Source of the DNA: Bacillus sp. FJAT-27916
GTDB taxonomy: Bacteria; Bacillota; Bacilli; Bacillales; Pradoshiaceae
Length of the DNA: 64,000 nucleotides
Reading direction: 5' to 3'
Assembly (NCBI RefSeq): GCF_001183965.1
Contig: NZ_LFZV01000001.1
Span: 2,287,048-2,351,047 of the forward strand
Each line of letters starts with the position of its first letter. Position 1 is the stretch's first letter. A program made the position numbers and the translations under genes. The notes below the pieces were generated by a model. The model was not told the origin of the DNA. It worked only from the letters and a program-made list of their open reading frames with translations, and searched no databases. Below, piece after piece: positions 44,460 through 53,855 of this stretch.

Positions 44460-45671
44460 TTAAACATAATCATCCTGTAATAAGCCCATCTCCCACATAT
44501 TCCAATAACCCTTACCCACTCTGGCATGGTCTCTCAGGAGGCCTTCCTTCTGAAAACCAATTCTCTCATAGCAGGCGATGGCTCTTTTGTTGTGCTCATA
44601 TACACCAAGTGCCACTTTATGTAGATTGAGATGCGAGAAGGCGAATGTGACCGCTTCCCTCATCATCTCCTCCCCGAGTCCCTTGGCACGCAAGGCTGGC
44701 GTTCCAATCAGCACCTTGCCAATCCGTGCTGACCGGTGGCGCTGATTGATTTTCCCGATGGCAATATGACCAATGCAATCACCCGTTTCATTTGAATACA
44801 CACTAAACGCAACTTGCTTTTTATCTGCTTGATAGGCTGCTAGCTGCTTATCTGTGAGAGGGAAGGTGAAAGTTGAACCTGACCAAATCGTCATCTGTTC
44901 TTCACTGTCAATCCAGCTGATCAGATGGTTGAAGTCAGCCTGCGTAAATGGTTTGAGGGTCAGGCGCTTGCTCTTCAGAACATAATCCTGCCCTAAATAA
45001 TAGGGTTCAATCATGGTCTCGCCCTTTGGCGTAACCTCATAGGCTCTTGCTTCCGGCCGTGAGCTGACAATTCGGTGGAGTTCTCCGTTAACGTAATGAA
45101 GAGCCGTTCCGTCACTAGCTGCCATTCCGCCCATCATGACCCCTTCCTTGATCATCTGCTGATAGGCCGGCCGCCTTTTCTCCTCCTCATTATAATGCGG
45201 TGAATGGCTCCCTTGAAGAATACCTGTTCCGACGACCGGTTCAAGCTCTCCGCCATACGAATCCGTCACGCCCATCTCAAACCAGCAAATCGCCCCAGCA
45301 CTGATTCCGCATAGAAGAACCCCTTGGTCATATGCCTTCTTCAAGATATCCACTAAGCCCCATTCCCTCCTAAGAGCCATCAAGTTCTTCGTGCTGCCGC
45401 CGCCGACATAGAGGATATCCTGGGCTAAGATAAAGCTCTCTAAATCCCGGCATGGCGGCTTAAAGAGGGAAAGATGCGTTGGCTCGCAGTCATACTGGTT
45501 GAAAAACTGATAAAACCGGTCAATATAGCCATCCGCATCCCCGCTTGCTGTACCGATAAAGCAAATCTTCGGCACCCTTGCTGCGGACTGGCCCATGATG
45601 TATTCATCCAGCAGCGGGTTATCCGGCTCCATTGAAAATCCCCCGCCGCCTAACGCGATTACCTGTTTCAT
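44460..45671 (-). CDS. Fusion of peptidase E (S51) and GNAT acetyltransferase
   Basis: 403 residues. Residues about 1-230 are a complete S51 dipeptidase (ILYVGGGSTKNLMALRREW, nucleophile Ser in CGISAGAICWFE), normally a stand-alone protein of about 230 residues such as YgaJ. From about 232 a GNAT domain follows (LKSKRLTLKPFTQADF, GTPALRAKGLGEEMMREA, NKRAIACYERIGFQKEG). The junction is continuous in one frame with no start or ribosome binding site between. The two activities could act in turn on aspartyl peptides or modified amines. Confidence 0.88.
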   Translation of the reverse strand: MKQVIALGGGGFSMEPDNPLLDEYIMGQSAARVPKICFIGTASGDADGYIDRFYQFFNQYDCEPTHLSLFKPPCRDLESFILAQDILYVGGGSTKNLMALRREWGLVDILKKAYDQGVLLCGISAGAICWFEMGVTDSYGGELEPVVGTGILQGSHSPHYNEEEKRRPAYQQMIKEGVMMGGMAASDGTALHYVNGELHRIVSSRPEARAYEVTPKGETMIEPYYLGQDYVLKSKRLTLKPFTQADFNHLISWIDSEEQMTIWSGSTFTFPLTDKQLAAYQADKKQVAFSVYSNETGDCIGHIAIGKINQRHRSARIGKVLIGTPALRAKGLGEEMMREAVTFAFSHLNLHKVALGVYEHNKRAIACYERIGFQKEGLLRDHARVGKGYWNMWEMGLLQDDYV

Positions 45672-45728
45672 TCCATCCCTCCACTCATCCTTTTTACCAT
45701 TTTATCACGAACAATTCGCACAATATGA

Positions 45729-45759
45729 AAAGAAGCCCAATTCAATTGAATTGGGCTCT
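45729..45759. terminator. Bidirectional terminator
   Basis: GAAGCCCAATTCAATTGAATTGGGCTC palindrome between the DUF2512 gene and the peptidase E fusion. Confidence 0.8.
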
Positions 45760-45764
45760 TCCCC

Positions 45765-46184
45765 TTAAGGTGTATAATCTGCATTGCCAGTGACTTTCTC
45801 TCCAGATTCCTTTACACCAAAAACATTTCGGTCGATCCATTTATGGAATAGCCATTCTCCGCCGGCTATCAGGATAGCAGCTAATAATGAAGCAGAGAGG
45901 ATATTTGTGTCATTCGGGAACAAAGCCTCTCCCATTAACCAAATGACGGCAAAGGCCATTACCATATCAGATACGGTCGCAATTAAGTTTCGTTTCTGAT
46001 GCTCCTCTGGTTCCCCGGACTTGCGGAAGATCAACAAGTCACCCAATACATAGGCCGCAAGCGTTAAGACAAGACTGACTATCAGGGTGTCTACAAAACT
46101 CACGCTAAAGGCAACGGTCAATACAATCCACAACACAGCTGTCACCATAACAAATTTAATCAATAAGGCTTTTGCATGCTCCAT
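45765..46184 (-). CDS. DUF2512 membrane protein (YndM-like)
   Basis: 139 residues with four membrane segments (about 7-27, 30-50, 68-85, 95-112) and a polar tail; matches the YndM/DUF2512 family of spore formers. ATG at 46184 eight bases from GGAGG. Role unknown; family members are often expressed in sporulation. Confidence 0.8.
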   Translation of the reverse strand: MEHAKALLIKFVMVTAVLWIVLTVAFSVSFVDTLIVSLVLTLAAYVLGDLLIFRKSGEPEEHQKRNLIATVSDMVMAFAVIWLMGEALFPNDTNILSASLLAAILIAGGEWLFHKWIDRNVFGVKESGEKVTGNADYTP

Positions 46185-46263
46185 TCCTTCCACCTCCTCC
46201 CTTAAGCTTTGTTACCCATTACCACCTGTGACTGTATGTAAACAATCTGATTCCAGACAAAAA

Positions 46264-46298
46264 TAAAAAGCCGAGCTTCTTGTTGGCTCCGGCTTCTT
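46264..46298 (-). terminator. Terminator of the 46302 gene
   Basis: On the minus strand AGCCGGAGC pairs with GCTCGGCT, followed by TTTTTATTTTT. Confidence 0.8.
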
Positions 46299-46301
46299 GC
46301 C

Positions 46302-46724
46302 CTAGATATCGAGAGTTAATTGGATGGTTGGTTGTTTTTTATGGTCTATGACAACGATTTTCTTCTTTATGACCTGATGATTCATATAGATTTCAACCGT
46401 ATATAACCCTTGGCTGGCTGTCCACTGCACAATCCCTTTCTCATTCGTCTTCTGAGGGAAAGAAGCATTTCCATTTGACGCACTCTTTAAGATAACCTCC
46501 AAGTTGCCGATCGGTGCATCATCCTGGTCTGTGATGGACAAGGTAACCGGAATCTCTTGATCCGCTGCTGAGGCGCTCTCCCCGAAGGAATACTGTCCCT
46601 TATTCGCGAAAATCCCGCTCCCGTCCTTATCATCATAAAAGACCGCATAATAAAAGGCACAAAGATTGATTAGACAAATTAACAAGGCATAGAATACAAG
46701 CTTGACCTTCGCCACTGCATCCAA
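46302..46724 (-). CDS. Membrane-anchored Ig-like protein (140 aa)
   Basis: One membrane segment (about 8-28) and an extracytoplasmic Ig/carboxypeptidase-regulatory-like beta domain (IPVTLSITDQDDAPIGNLEVILKS, GIVQWTASQGLYTVEIYM). The TTG at 46724 is preferred over the longer frame because AAGGGGGGAG lies just upstream. Function unknown. Confidence 0.65.
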   Translation of the reverse strand: MDAVAKVKLVFYALLICLINLCAFYYAVFYDDKDGSGIFANKGQYSFGESASAADQEIPVTLSITDQDDAPIGNLEVILKSASNGNASFPQKTNEKGIVQWTASQGLYTVEIYMNHQVIKKKIVVIDHKKQPTIQLTLDI

Positions 46725-47039
46725 AATGAACTCCCCCCTTGTTGATCTTCTATTCACCGTACTGTGCAAACCCGTATGTCACACTTTCCATTACTTGTTA
46801 CTCATTTTACCACAAGTTTTCAGAATTATGCTTGGTTAACAGAATGTTTACAAAAGCTCAACGGCTTCTTAAAATTCATTTCGATTCCTGCTCTTTTAGC
46901 TGTATGGTTTAGTGGATTATGCTCACTTTCCTTTACGTAAATGGTTTTCAAAGTGGAGGATGGACTGAAGAAATTCATTTTAAAATTTTTTTAATCCTTT
47001 TTTTATTCTGTTAATCAGTGTATAATCACCTATAATAAA
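46725..47039. other. Intergenic with the T-box promoter
   Basis: No gene. TATAAT at 47021-47026 is a likely -10 box for the T-box transcript. Confidence 0.45.
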
Positions 47040-47340
47040 TGCAATGAAGAGAAGAGTAAGTGTGCTCAAGCATAACAGAGAACTCCAGCAGCTGAAAATG
47101 GAGGATGTAATAGCCCACTGAACCAAGTCTTGGAGCAACGCATAGGAATTTCGTCTAGATATTGATTATGTGTCGGTTTCTCCCGTTATCGAGATAGAGT
47201 ATAAACATTTGTTTCATTATGTCGTACTCGAAAAGGTTTCTGTGGTGACACAGGAATAAACTGGGGTGGTACCGCGAACTTCTAAATATAAGGAGTCTCG
47301 TCCCTAAGGATCATAATCCTTGGGGGTGAGATTTTTTTGT
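47040..47340 (+). promoter_or_regulatory. T-box riboswitch controlling the MFS exporter
   Basis: The T-box AAACTGGGGTGGTACCGCG lies at 47258-47275, followed by a terminator (TCTCGTCCCTAAGGAT/ATCCTTGGGGGTGAGA, then seven T, 47296-47338). Stem I features are visible upstream: GAAGAGTAAGTG on the 5' side and CACTGAACCAAGTCTTGGAGC on the 3' side with the specifier. The codon is ambiguous between CCA (Pro), ACC (Thr) and CAA (Gln). Uncharged tRNA of that amino acid would stabilise the antiterminator and switch on the gene 30 bases downstream. Confidence 0.92.
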
Positions 47341-47370
47341 TTTATAAACAATATATTTAGGAGTGATACA

Positions 47371-48582
47371 ATGAAATGGAAAAATCCTCTTTTACTTTTA
47401 TTCGGAATCGGAATATCCAATATCGGGGCATGGGTTTATTTGATTGCTTTGAACTTGATTATATTAGATATGACGGGGTCACCTTTAGCTGTATCAATCC
47501 TGTATATTCTTTCACCCATTGCAGCCTTATTGACGAATTTTTGGTCTGGAACGTTTATTGATAGATTAAACCAAAGAAATCTAATGATCCTTCTAGACTT
47601 AATAAAAGCAATATTTATTTTTACCTTGCCGTTTCTAGATTCGCTTATTCTCATCTATCTAGTCGTCTTTCTAATTAATATAGCTAAATCGATTTTTGAA
47701 CCCACTTCCATGGTTTACATGACTAAATTAATTCCCAAAACGGATAGACAAAGATTTAATGCACTGAGAAACTTCATTCATTCATGTGGATTTATACTAG
47801 GACCTTCCATTGCCGGTTTCCTTTTTATGATTGGATCTCCAAACATAGCTATACTGATGAATTCGATCGCGTTATTTTTATCAGCCATCGTCATTTTTCT
47901 TCTTCCGAATGTGGAGATTGGGAAAAGCGATAGTATAACTGGAAAAGCTACTGCCTCTTTAATTTTAAACGATTGGAAAAGGATCCTGACATTCAGCAAA
48001 ACAACTATTCATGTGACCTTCGTTTACGTTCTATTTAGTATCATTTCAGTGTTTATGACTGCTTTGGATTCTTTAGAGGCTGCATTTGCCACAGAGGTTT
48101 TATCTTTATCTGAAAGTACCTATGGATTTCTTGTCAGTATTGCCGGTGTTGGAATTATCGGGGGCTCATTGGTAAATGCTGTATTCGCCAATAAATTATC
48201 CTTAAATATTCTGATGGGACTTGGTGCCATCTTCACTCCTATCGGCTATCTTATTTTTGCTTTTTCAACTGATTTCCTAGGGGCATCTATCGGTTTCTTC
48301 ACCTTAACCTTTTTCTTATCTTTCGCTAATACAGGGTTTTTAACGTTCTATCAAAACAATGTACCCGTAGATATTATGGGCAGATTCTCCAGTGTCTTCG
48401 GAATGTTGGAGGCTGGTTTAATCATCTTATTTACCGTTATACTCGGATTATCGGCTGAACTGTTTGAAATCCGGCCAATCTATATGATAGGCTCTTTTGC
48501 TTTTTTGGCATTGGGGCTACTTATTACCTTTATTGTATCGGATAAATCGAAAAGAAATTATTATGAGCAAGTGATAGAATAA
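47371..48582 (+). CDS. MFS transporter (MFS_3, exporter-like), T-box regulated
   Basis: 403 residues with twelve membrane segments. GTFIDRLNQRNLMILLDL, as loop 2-3, and the long hydrophobic C-terminus resemble MFS_3 macrolide/enterobactin-type exporters rather than amino-acid permeases. ATG at 47371 behind AGGAGTGA. Control by a T-box is unusual for a drug-type exporter and suggests export of an amino-acid analogue or an aminoacyl-tRNA synthetase inhibitor, or amino acid uptake/export. Confidence 0.85.
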   Translation: MKWKNPLLLLFGIGISNIGAWVYLIALNLIILDMTGSPLAVSILYILSPIAALLTNFWSGTFIDRLNQRNLMILLDLIKAIFIFTLPFLDSLILIYLVVFLINIAKSIFEPTSMVYMTKLIPKTDRQRFNALRNFIHSCGFILGPSIAGFLFMIGSPNIAILMNSIALFLSAIVIFLLPNVEIGKSDSITGKATASLILNDWKRILTFSKTTIHVTFVYVLFSIISVFMTALDSLEAAFATEVLSLSESTYGFLVSIAGVGIIGGSLVNAVFANKLSLNILMGLGAIFTPIGYLIFAFSTDFLGASIGFFTLTFFLSFANTGFLTFYQNNVPVDIMGRFSSVFGMLEAGLIILFTVILGLSAELFEIRPIYMIGSFAFLALGLLITFIVSDKSKRNYYEQVIE

Positions 48583-48584
48583 TA

Positions 48585-48622
48585 AAAAGGTCCTTTTCTT
48601 ACTTGTAGAAAAGGACCTTTTT
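48585..48622. terminator. Terminator of the MFS gene
   Basis: AAAAGGTCCTTTTCT pairs with AGAAAAGGACCTTTTT across a short loop. Confidence 0.85.
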
Positions 48623-48690
48623 GATCATTACTCAATAAAGATGCTCATCCCGGCTATTAGTATTGAAGATAGGATAACAGTAATGACCAC

Positions 48691-49694
48691 TCACTTCCGA
48701 AAAGTGTCAGCAACTAAATGACTAAATTCCCGCAAATAGTATAGGTAATTATCTCCGCCATAGTTATAGCGCTTGTTATACATCTTTGCAACGACCACAT
48801 GGTATTTCGGAATGACTAGAAGAGTTGGACCCGTTACGCCTAAGATTTGATAAGAGCCTTCGGGCACCTATCACCAAGCTCACTATAGGCGGCAGGCTTC
48901 CCTTGCACAAACCAAAACAAACCGTTTTGGGGAAGTCTCGTATCCTTGTAAACAGGACTTTGAACCTGTGTCGCTATTTCAATGACCTCACGTGGAACGA
49001 TTTGTTTTCCATTCGCCATTCCTTTGTTTAAGTGAAGATTGCCCCATTGTGCAAACTCCCTTGCAGAAGTATGTAAATTTGACTCCAATCCATCATTGCC
49101 ATTCCCTAGGCTGTATGTCCCTTCTATTTCTGGATGAACGATTACCTTCACTAATGAATCCTTCTCTTTTGTTTGCCAGGCTGTTTCTGTAAAACCTAAT
49201 GGGGAGAAGACTCTTTCCTCCAGAAGGTCTGGAAAACTTCTATTAAACAGACGATTTACCAGCCTGGTCAGCATTATCACATTGATTCCTCTATAGACCC
49301 ACCCCTGACCAGGTTCAAACTCTCGAAAAAGAGTGCCATCCTCTTTTTCGTGTAACCCGTGCGAGTGCGTAACTAAATGCCGTATCGTTGTTTTTCCAAG
49401 CAATTGTTCATCCATTTCGGTGAAATAATCAATTGCATAGTCATCAAGACTTTTGATTCTCCCTTCATAAAGAGCATAGGCAATCACTAACCCAAGATAG
49501 CTTTTTCTGGCAGAAGCGACATTAAATTGAGAGGATGGGGTAATGGGGGCTGAGTCAGCAGAATTCGAATGATGCCCATTATAGTAGTCCAAAATCACTT
49601 CATTATCTTTCAGAATATATAAGGATGTCGCACTGCTCTTATTCTTATTCTTTATTTCCTCTACCCAACTAATTAGCTTTTCAAGTTTCTCCAC
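48691..49694 (-). pseudogene. Beta-lactamase-family serine hydrolase, frameshifted near the C-terminus
   Basis: From the GTG at 49694 (AAGGGAG upstream) the frame holds SARKSY (S-x-x-K), YRGINV and HSHGL and runs to a stop at 48840 after GDRCPKALIKS. One base out of phase the DNA continues GSYQILGVTGPTLLVIPKYH...REFSHLVADTF to TGA at 48691, the expected C-terminus. The shift lies in the C/G run near 48861-48866. Real decay or a homopolymer error; if real, the last 55 residues, including the third active-site strand, are lost. Confidence 0.78.
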
Positions 49695-49975
49695 AATAAT
49701 CTCCCTTATGGCCAATAGAATGTTAAATCCTTAAAACTATTCTCTACTAATTGCTCGAATCCTTCTTTATTGATTCTGACAAAAGCAGCAAAAAAAGCGT
49801 CTTCCGATATGCATCTGTTTGTGTAAGTACCCTTCCATACAATAATTCAATATAATAATCTGCCTTCATTCTACCTATACTCACCTATCATCTGTAACGA
49901 CAAAATAGTATATTTAAAAAAGTTGAAACTTTTTGCCATATAATCATCTCTAATGAGTAAAAGGAGGGGAAAAAG

Positions 49976-50503
49976 TTGGATGAATTAATGTTAATCAGAA
50001 AAGCGATTCAAGGTGATTCCGAGGCCTTTGAACAATTATTAATTGTACATAGTGATCGCTTATATAGAACAGCGTATCTGTATGTTGGAAATCGAGATGA
50101 TGCTCTCGATATCGTACAAGAGACGGCTTATAAGGCATTCTCCTCTATAAGGCAATTAAAAAACGAGGAATTTTTCTTAACTTGGATAACAAGAATTCTC
50201 ATTCACTGTGCGTATGATGTCCAGCGGAAACGAAAAAAAGTGTTTCCTTTGGAAGATCAATTGGCCATACCGAGAGAACAAAATGAGGAAAAGATGGACC
50301 TTACAGAAGCAATAGGGAAATTGCCAGAAAAGCATCGGATGAGTATAATCCTTTTCTATTATTACGATATGAGTTTAAAGGAAATTTCTAAAGTTCTAGA
50401 GACACCTGAGAATACCATCAAAACATATTTGAGCCGTGGAAAAAAACTATTACGAAAGTTATTGGGAGGGAGCTATTTTGATGGACAAAAACACGTTCTC
50501 TAA
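49976..50503 (+). CDS. ECF RNA polymerase sigma factor
   Basis: 175 residues. Region 2 (DSEAFEQLLIVHSDRLYRTAYLY, DDALDIVQETAYKAF) and region 4 (KHRMSIILFYYYDMSLKEISKVLETPENTIKTYLSRGKKLLR) are complete. TTG start behind AAAGGAGGGG. The downstream anti-sigma gene begins inside its last codons. SigV/SigM-like; the inducing stress is unknown. Confidence 0.9.
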   Translation: MDELMLIRKAIQGDSEAFEQLLIVHSDRLYRTAYLYVGNRDDALDIVQETAYKAFSSIRQLKNEEFFLTWITRILIHCAYDVQRKRKKVFPLEDQLAIPREQNEEKMDLTEAIGKLPEKHRMSIILFYYYDMSLKEISKVLETPENTIKTYLSRGKKLLRKLLGGSYFDGQKHVL

Positions 50504-51473
50504 TAAAGTTAACGAAGTTGACGTACCAAAGGAAGAGGTTTTGCAATCAATCAAGCTGGGAATTAGCCGCGCAGAGGAAGAACACCATCCCAATAAAAGA
50601 AAACCTCGTCTAAAGGCTTGGATTATGTCAACTGTTGCTGCGGTAATCCTGATGTCTTCCAGCTTAATCGTCCCTTCTTTTTCAAAAGTGCTGGCGGATG
50701 CACCTATAATCGGAGGTTTGTATGCAAACTTTAACGATATGGTTGGAAGGAGCTTAGAAAAGCAAAATCTAGTGAAGGAGCTCAATCAGACCTATACAAG
50801 CAACGGTGTGGATATTGCGTTAACAAGTGCTTACTATGACGGATATCTAATTGGCATTACCTTTGATGTAAAAGGGAATCTCCAGGAGAAAGATGGCTAT
50901 TATTATGCATTATATGAAATTTTTAATGGTGACCCGCTAGCTGATGAGACAAAGGAACTAACAACTTTGACAAAAACGAAAGATGGCTATACAGGGCATA
51001 TTCGTATTGTTTATCCATATAAGGATTTACCCAAGAATGATACCATTCCTGTTTCCTTTGAAGAAATAGGAACGAAAAAAGGCAATTGGCAATTTGATGT
51101 ACCTGTGCAACAAAACCAAATCGAGAAATACGTGTTTGACAACAAAGAAAGCACGAATCCTGAGGGTGATATAGTATTTAAAGTGGCATCTGTCATAACT
51201 GGTAAAGCTTCTACTGCTATCATTTATAGTGTCACTTATCCAAAGGGAGAATTAGATTCCTCCGTTAGAATGCTGAATGTTGACAGTACTGCACATATAC
51301 CTTTGGGAGGAACAAGTGATGGGAAGATCGATCAAATAACAGATGGGGATAGAACAACCATTATTAGAAGATTAGTAATTCCAGACCGACTAGAAAATAC
51401 AACCTTGACGGTATGGCCGTCATATGATGAAACTCATTCACCTGTGGAACCAATAAAAATAGATCTTCCATAA
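50481..51473 (+). CDS. Anti-sigma factor, DUF4179 type
   Basis: 330 residues: a cytoplasmic part that should bind sigma (about 1-47), one membrane segment (about 50-68), then DUF4179 and a C-terminal extracytoplasmic beta-rich domain. The ATG at 50481 overlaps the sigma gene by 23 bases behind GGAGGGAG, giving coupled translation. Confidence 0.85.
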   Translation: MDKNTFSNKVNEVDVPKEEVLQSIKLGISRAEEEHHPNKRKPRLKAWIMSTVAAVILMSSSLIVPSFSKVLADAPIIGGLYANFNDMVGRSLEKQNLVKELNQTYTSNGVDIALTSAYYDGYLIGITFDVKGNLQEKDGYYYALYEIFNGDPLADETKELTTLTKTKDGYTGHIRIVYPYKDLPKNDTIPVSFEEIGTKKGNWQFDVPVQQNQIEKYVFDNKESTNPEGDIVFKVASVITGKASTAIIYSVTYPKGELDSSVRMLNVDSTAHIPLGGTSDGKIDQITDGDRTTIIRRLVIPDRLENTTLTVWPSYDETHSPVEPIKIDLP

Positions 51474-51479
51474 ATAAAA

Positions 51480-51513
51480 GGCGTGCATAGAATAATCTAT
51501 CGCACGCTTTTTG
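51480..51513 (+). terminator. Terminator of the sigma/anti-sigma operon
   Basis: GGCGTGC pairs with GCACGC across an ATAGAATAATCTATC loop, followed by TTTTTG. Confidence 0.8.
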
Positions 51514-51677
51514 AATTTTTATCTTTCAAATGCCCCAGTTATACGAAGAAACCATTCCATTTAGCGGTCTCACAATTTCGGCTGTTTCCCCTTTATGTCC
51601 AAAAGGAACAAACTTCAAGACAAGAAAACTGCCCTTTGAATTAAGCGCAGTAGCCCAGGGATGCCGTTGCTCTCCTA

Positions 51678-52562
51678 TTAGTTATCTATAGAGGATGCAT
51701 TAAACGAAAAATCCTCATTTATCTCAAGCCCAGAGGTCATATCCTTCACTTTGATTTGATTATTCCTTACCTCCTCTTCCCCGATAAGGATTACCGTAGA
51801 TATTCTCTCTTTGTTTGCCTTCTTTAGAGCCTTACTCATCTTTTTGTTGCTCATCTCAAGCTCCACCTTAAAGCCCTTCTCCCGCAAAGCGTTTGCTACT
51901 AACAACGATTCCTTTAGCGTACCTAATGGAATGATGTAATAATCCACATCAGATTTGCTGTCTGAAGGTCCCGTTATTGAGCTAATGGCCGTATAAATCA
52001 CATCCAAACCAAATGAAATTCCAACCGTTGAATAGTTTTCACCTGTGCCAATCAACCCGCCTATCGCCTGATCATATCTGCCCCCGCTTCCAATACTCGA
52101 TTTGATAGATTGATTCGTTAAGAATATTTCATAGATTGTGCCGGTATAGATCTCTAAGCCACGCGCAAGGAAGGGATTGAAGACACATTGTTGATTGATA
52201 CCTAGTATGGATAGAAAGGATTCTAACTCATTTAGTTCCTTTAGTCCTTCCCTCACCTCTTCATTCCCGGGAGCAAATGATTCAAAACAGCTAACATTCT
52301 TAGCCTCTAATAGAAATCTCTCCAGCAATGAAATAGTGGAATCTGATAAGCCTTGTTCATGCAGCTCAGAAACCACAGCATTAAGGCCCACTTTTTCAAG
52401 TTTATCTAAGATGAGAATGACTGGATTGATTTTTTCCCTTTCCACACCAAATCCACGAAGCATCCCTGCTAAGAGCTTGCGATTATTGTATTGGATGATG
52501 ACATCTAGCTCGAGGTTTTCCAGAATGAGAACAGGAAAAACACCAAACAGGGTCCACTTCAT
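51678..52562 (-). pseudogene. Histidyl-tRNA synthetase-like gene, 5'-truncated
   Basis: 294 residues against about 420 for HisS. Present: NNRKLLAGMLRGFGV, ARGLEIYTGTIYEIFL and GSGGRYDQAIGGLIG (the histidine-binding loops), plus the anticodon-binding domain (DVDYYIIPLGTLKESLLVANALREKG). Missing: the N-terminal third with motif 1 and the ATP-contacting motif 2 loop. At the 5' edge another frame reads HQNEVDPVW, as if the lost region joined here with a shift. It cannot charge tRNA as it stands. Confidence 0.82.
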
Positions 52563-53010
52563 TTTGATGTGTCTACTATTCAGGGTTCAGTTCAAAAACC
52601 CTCACTCCTCTATTCTAAATTCACCAAATAAGACATGAATCCTTCCAAAGATTCATGCCCAGCCGATAATAGTTCATTTCAGCTGTTTTTTTTAGTATGA
52701 CGATAAAACCAGCCTCCTTTTCCCTAATATTGGATATATCTTTTATGATAATTATGCCGATTCCATTTGTCTATTATCTATTCAAGAAATGATGCATGGC
52801 TCAAGAGTTGGCATTATAGCTCTTAAGAAAAGGCTGTTTTCGTACAGATTGTTGCTTCTAGATAAAAACGACTAAATAGGGTTAGCTTCTTCAACAACAG
52901 AGCAGGATAGTTGAATAAAGGTATTGTAAGCATTAAAAACTAAGCGTTTTTTTTATAAACAATGACATCAATGTAGGCTTTTTTTCATACTATATATTTG
53001 GGGTGAAAAA
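52563..53010. other. Intergenic with dispersed-repeat-like sequences
   Basis: No gene. ATGAATC/GATTCAT forms a weak hairpin near 52635. AAGGCTGTTTTCGTACAGATTGTTGCT (about 52828) resembles 34770, and TTCTTCAACAACAGAGCAGGATAGTTGAAT (52890-52919) resembles the tail of the cassette-array repeats. Confidence 0.45.
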
Positions 53011-53451
53011 ATGCCAAGAGTTCAATACCGAGAATCAGATATTGATTTAATGGCGAGGTTAATGAGGGCAGAAGCCGAGGGTGAAGGTCAACAAGGGATG
53101 TTATATGTTGGCAATGTAGTGGTTAATCGTGCTGTAGCGAATTGTTTAGACTTTAAGGATGTAAGAACGATTGAACAAGTCGTTTATCAAGTACAAGGAG
53201 GAAATTATTCTTTTGAAGCTGTTCAAAAAGGAAATCTATTTTACCAAAGGGCGAGGCCTCAAGAAAAAAGGTTAGCAAAACAGAATTTGGATTATTGGAG
53301 AGATCAACCAGCGAAATATGCCCTTTGGTATTTTAATCCATATGCTCCCTGTCCTCCAACGTGGTACGATCAACCTTTTAGTGGTCAATATAAAAATCAT
53401 TGTTTTTATGAACCAGCAGCTAATACTTGTGAAAGTGTTTATTCAGATTAG
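53011..53451 (+). CDS. cwlJ: Spore cortex-lytic hydrolase CwlJ
   Basis: 146 residues against 142 for B. subtilis CwlJ. VDLMARL-type start (IDLMARLMRAEAEGEGQQGMLYVGNVVVNR), FYQRARPQEKRLAKQ, and the C-terminus QYKNHCFYEPAANTCESVY match that family closely. The Glu of RAEAEGEG is the catalytic residue of the SleB/CwlJ fold. It degrades spore cortex during germination. No gerQ neighbour is seen. Own terminator at 53622. Confidence 0.9.
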   Translation: MPRVQYRESDIDLMARLMRAEAEGEGQQGMLYVGNVVVNRAVANCLDFKDVRTIEQVVYQVQGGNYSFEAVQKGNLFYQRARPQEKRLAKQNLDYWRDQPAKYALWYFNPYAPCPPTWYDQPFSGQYKNHCFYEPAANTCESVYSD

Positions 53452-53621
53452 GTTGTCTAGGAGCTATTATTAATTCTGGAATTTTATTAAAATTTTGCCT
53501 TTTTAATGGTACGAATAAAACATTTTTAGTCGTAGGTTCTGGTTGGTAGCATAGAAATTTATCCAAGGATTCAATATTGTAAAATATTGCACTTAAATTA
53601 ACAAGGGTTTCGTATTATATA

Positions 53622-53654
53622 GTTCAGCCAGAACTTTCTGGTTGAACTTTTTTT
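53622..53654 (+). terminator. Terminator downstream of cwlJ
   Basis: GTTCAGCCAGAA pairs with TTCTGGTTGAAC, followed by seven T. Confidence 0.85.
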
Positions 53655-53679
53655 ATATGGATTTAATCTATCAGTAGCC

Positions 53680-53855
53680 AGGGTAGAACATACGGGGGCG
53701 TGGGACATTTATCCCGTCAGCTAAACTATTCACCCCCCTACTTGTAGAAATATGTTTGAGGCTGGTTGGGACTTCGACCTCGTATAACAAGCGAAGATAT
53801 AATACTACTTGGAGGTATAGGGGTTACTGGTGAATACGCAAGAGGAGGAGAAAGA
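53680..53855 (+). ncRNA. Possible IS110 bridge-RNA region (left end)
   Basis: GC-rich non-coding stretch directly before the IS110 transposase, beginning near CCAGGGTAGAACATACGGG, with stems such as GGGACATTTATCCC and GGTTGGGACTTCGACC. IS110-group elements carry their bridge RNA in this 5' region. Identity is inferred from position and structure only. Confidence 0.5.

Noticed and set aside
42518..44463. Several long frames opposite the nucleoside hydrolase and acyl-CoA dehydrogenase genes
   Set aside because: Shadows in a higher-GC stretch; the minus-strand frames hold complete family motifs and coupled start/stop codons.
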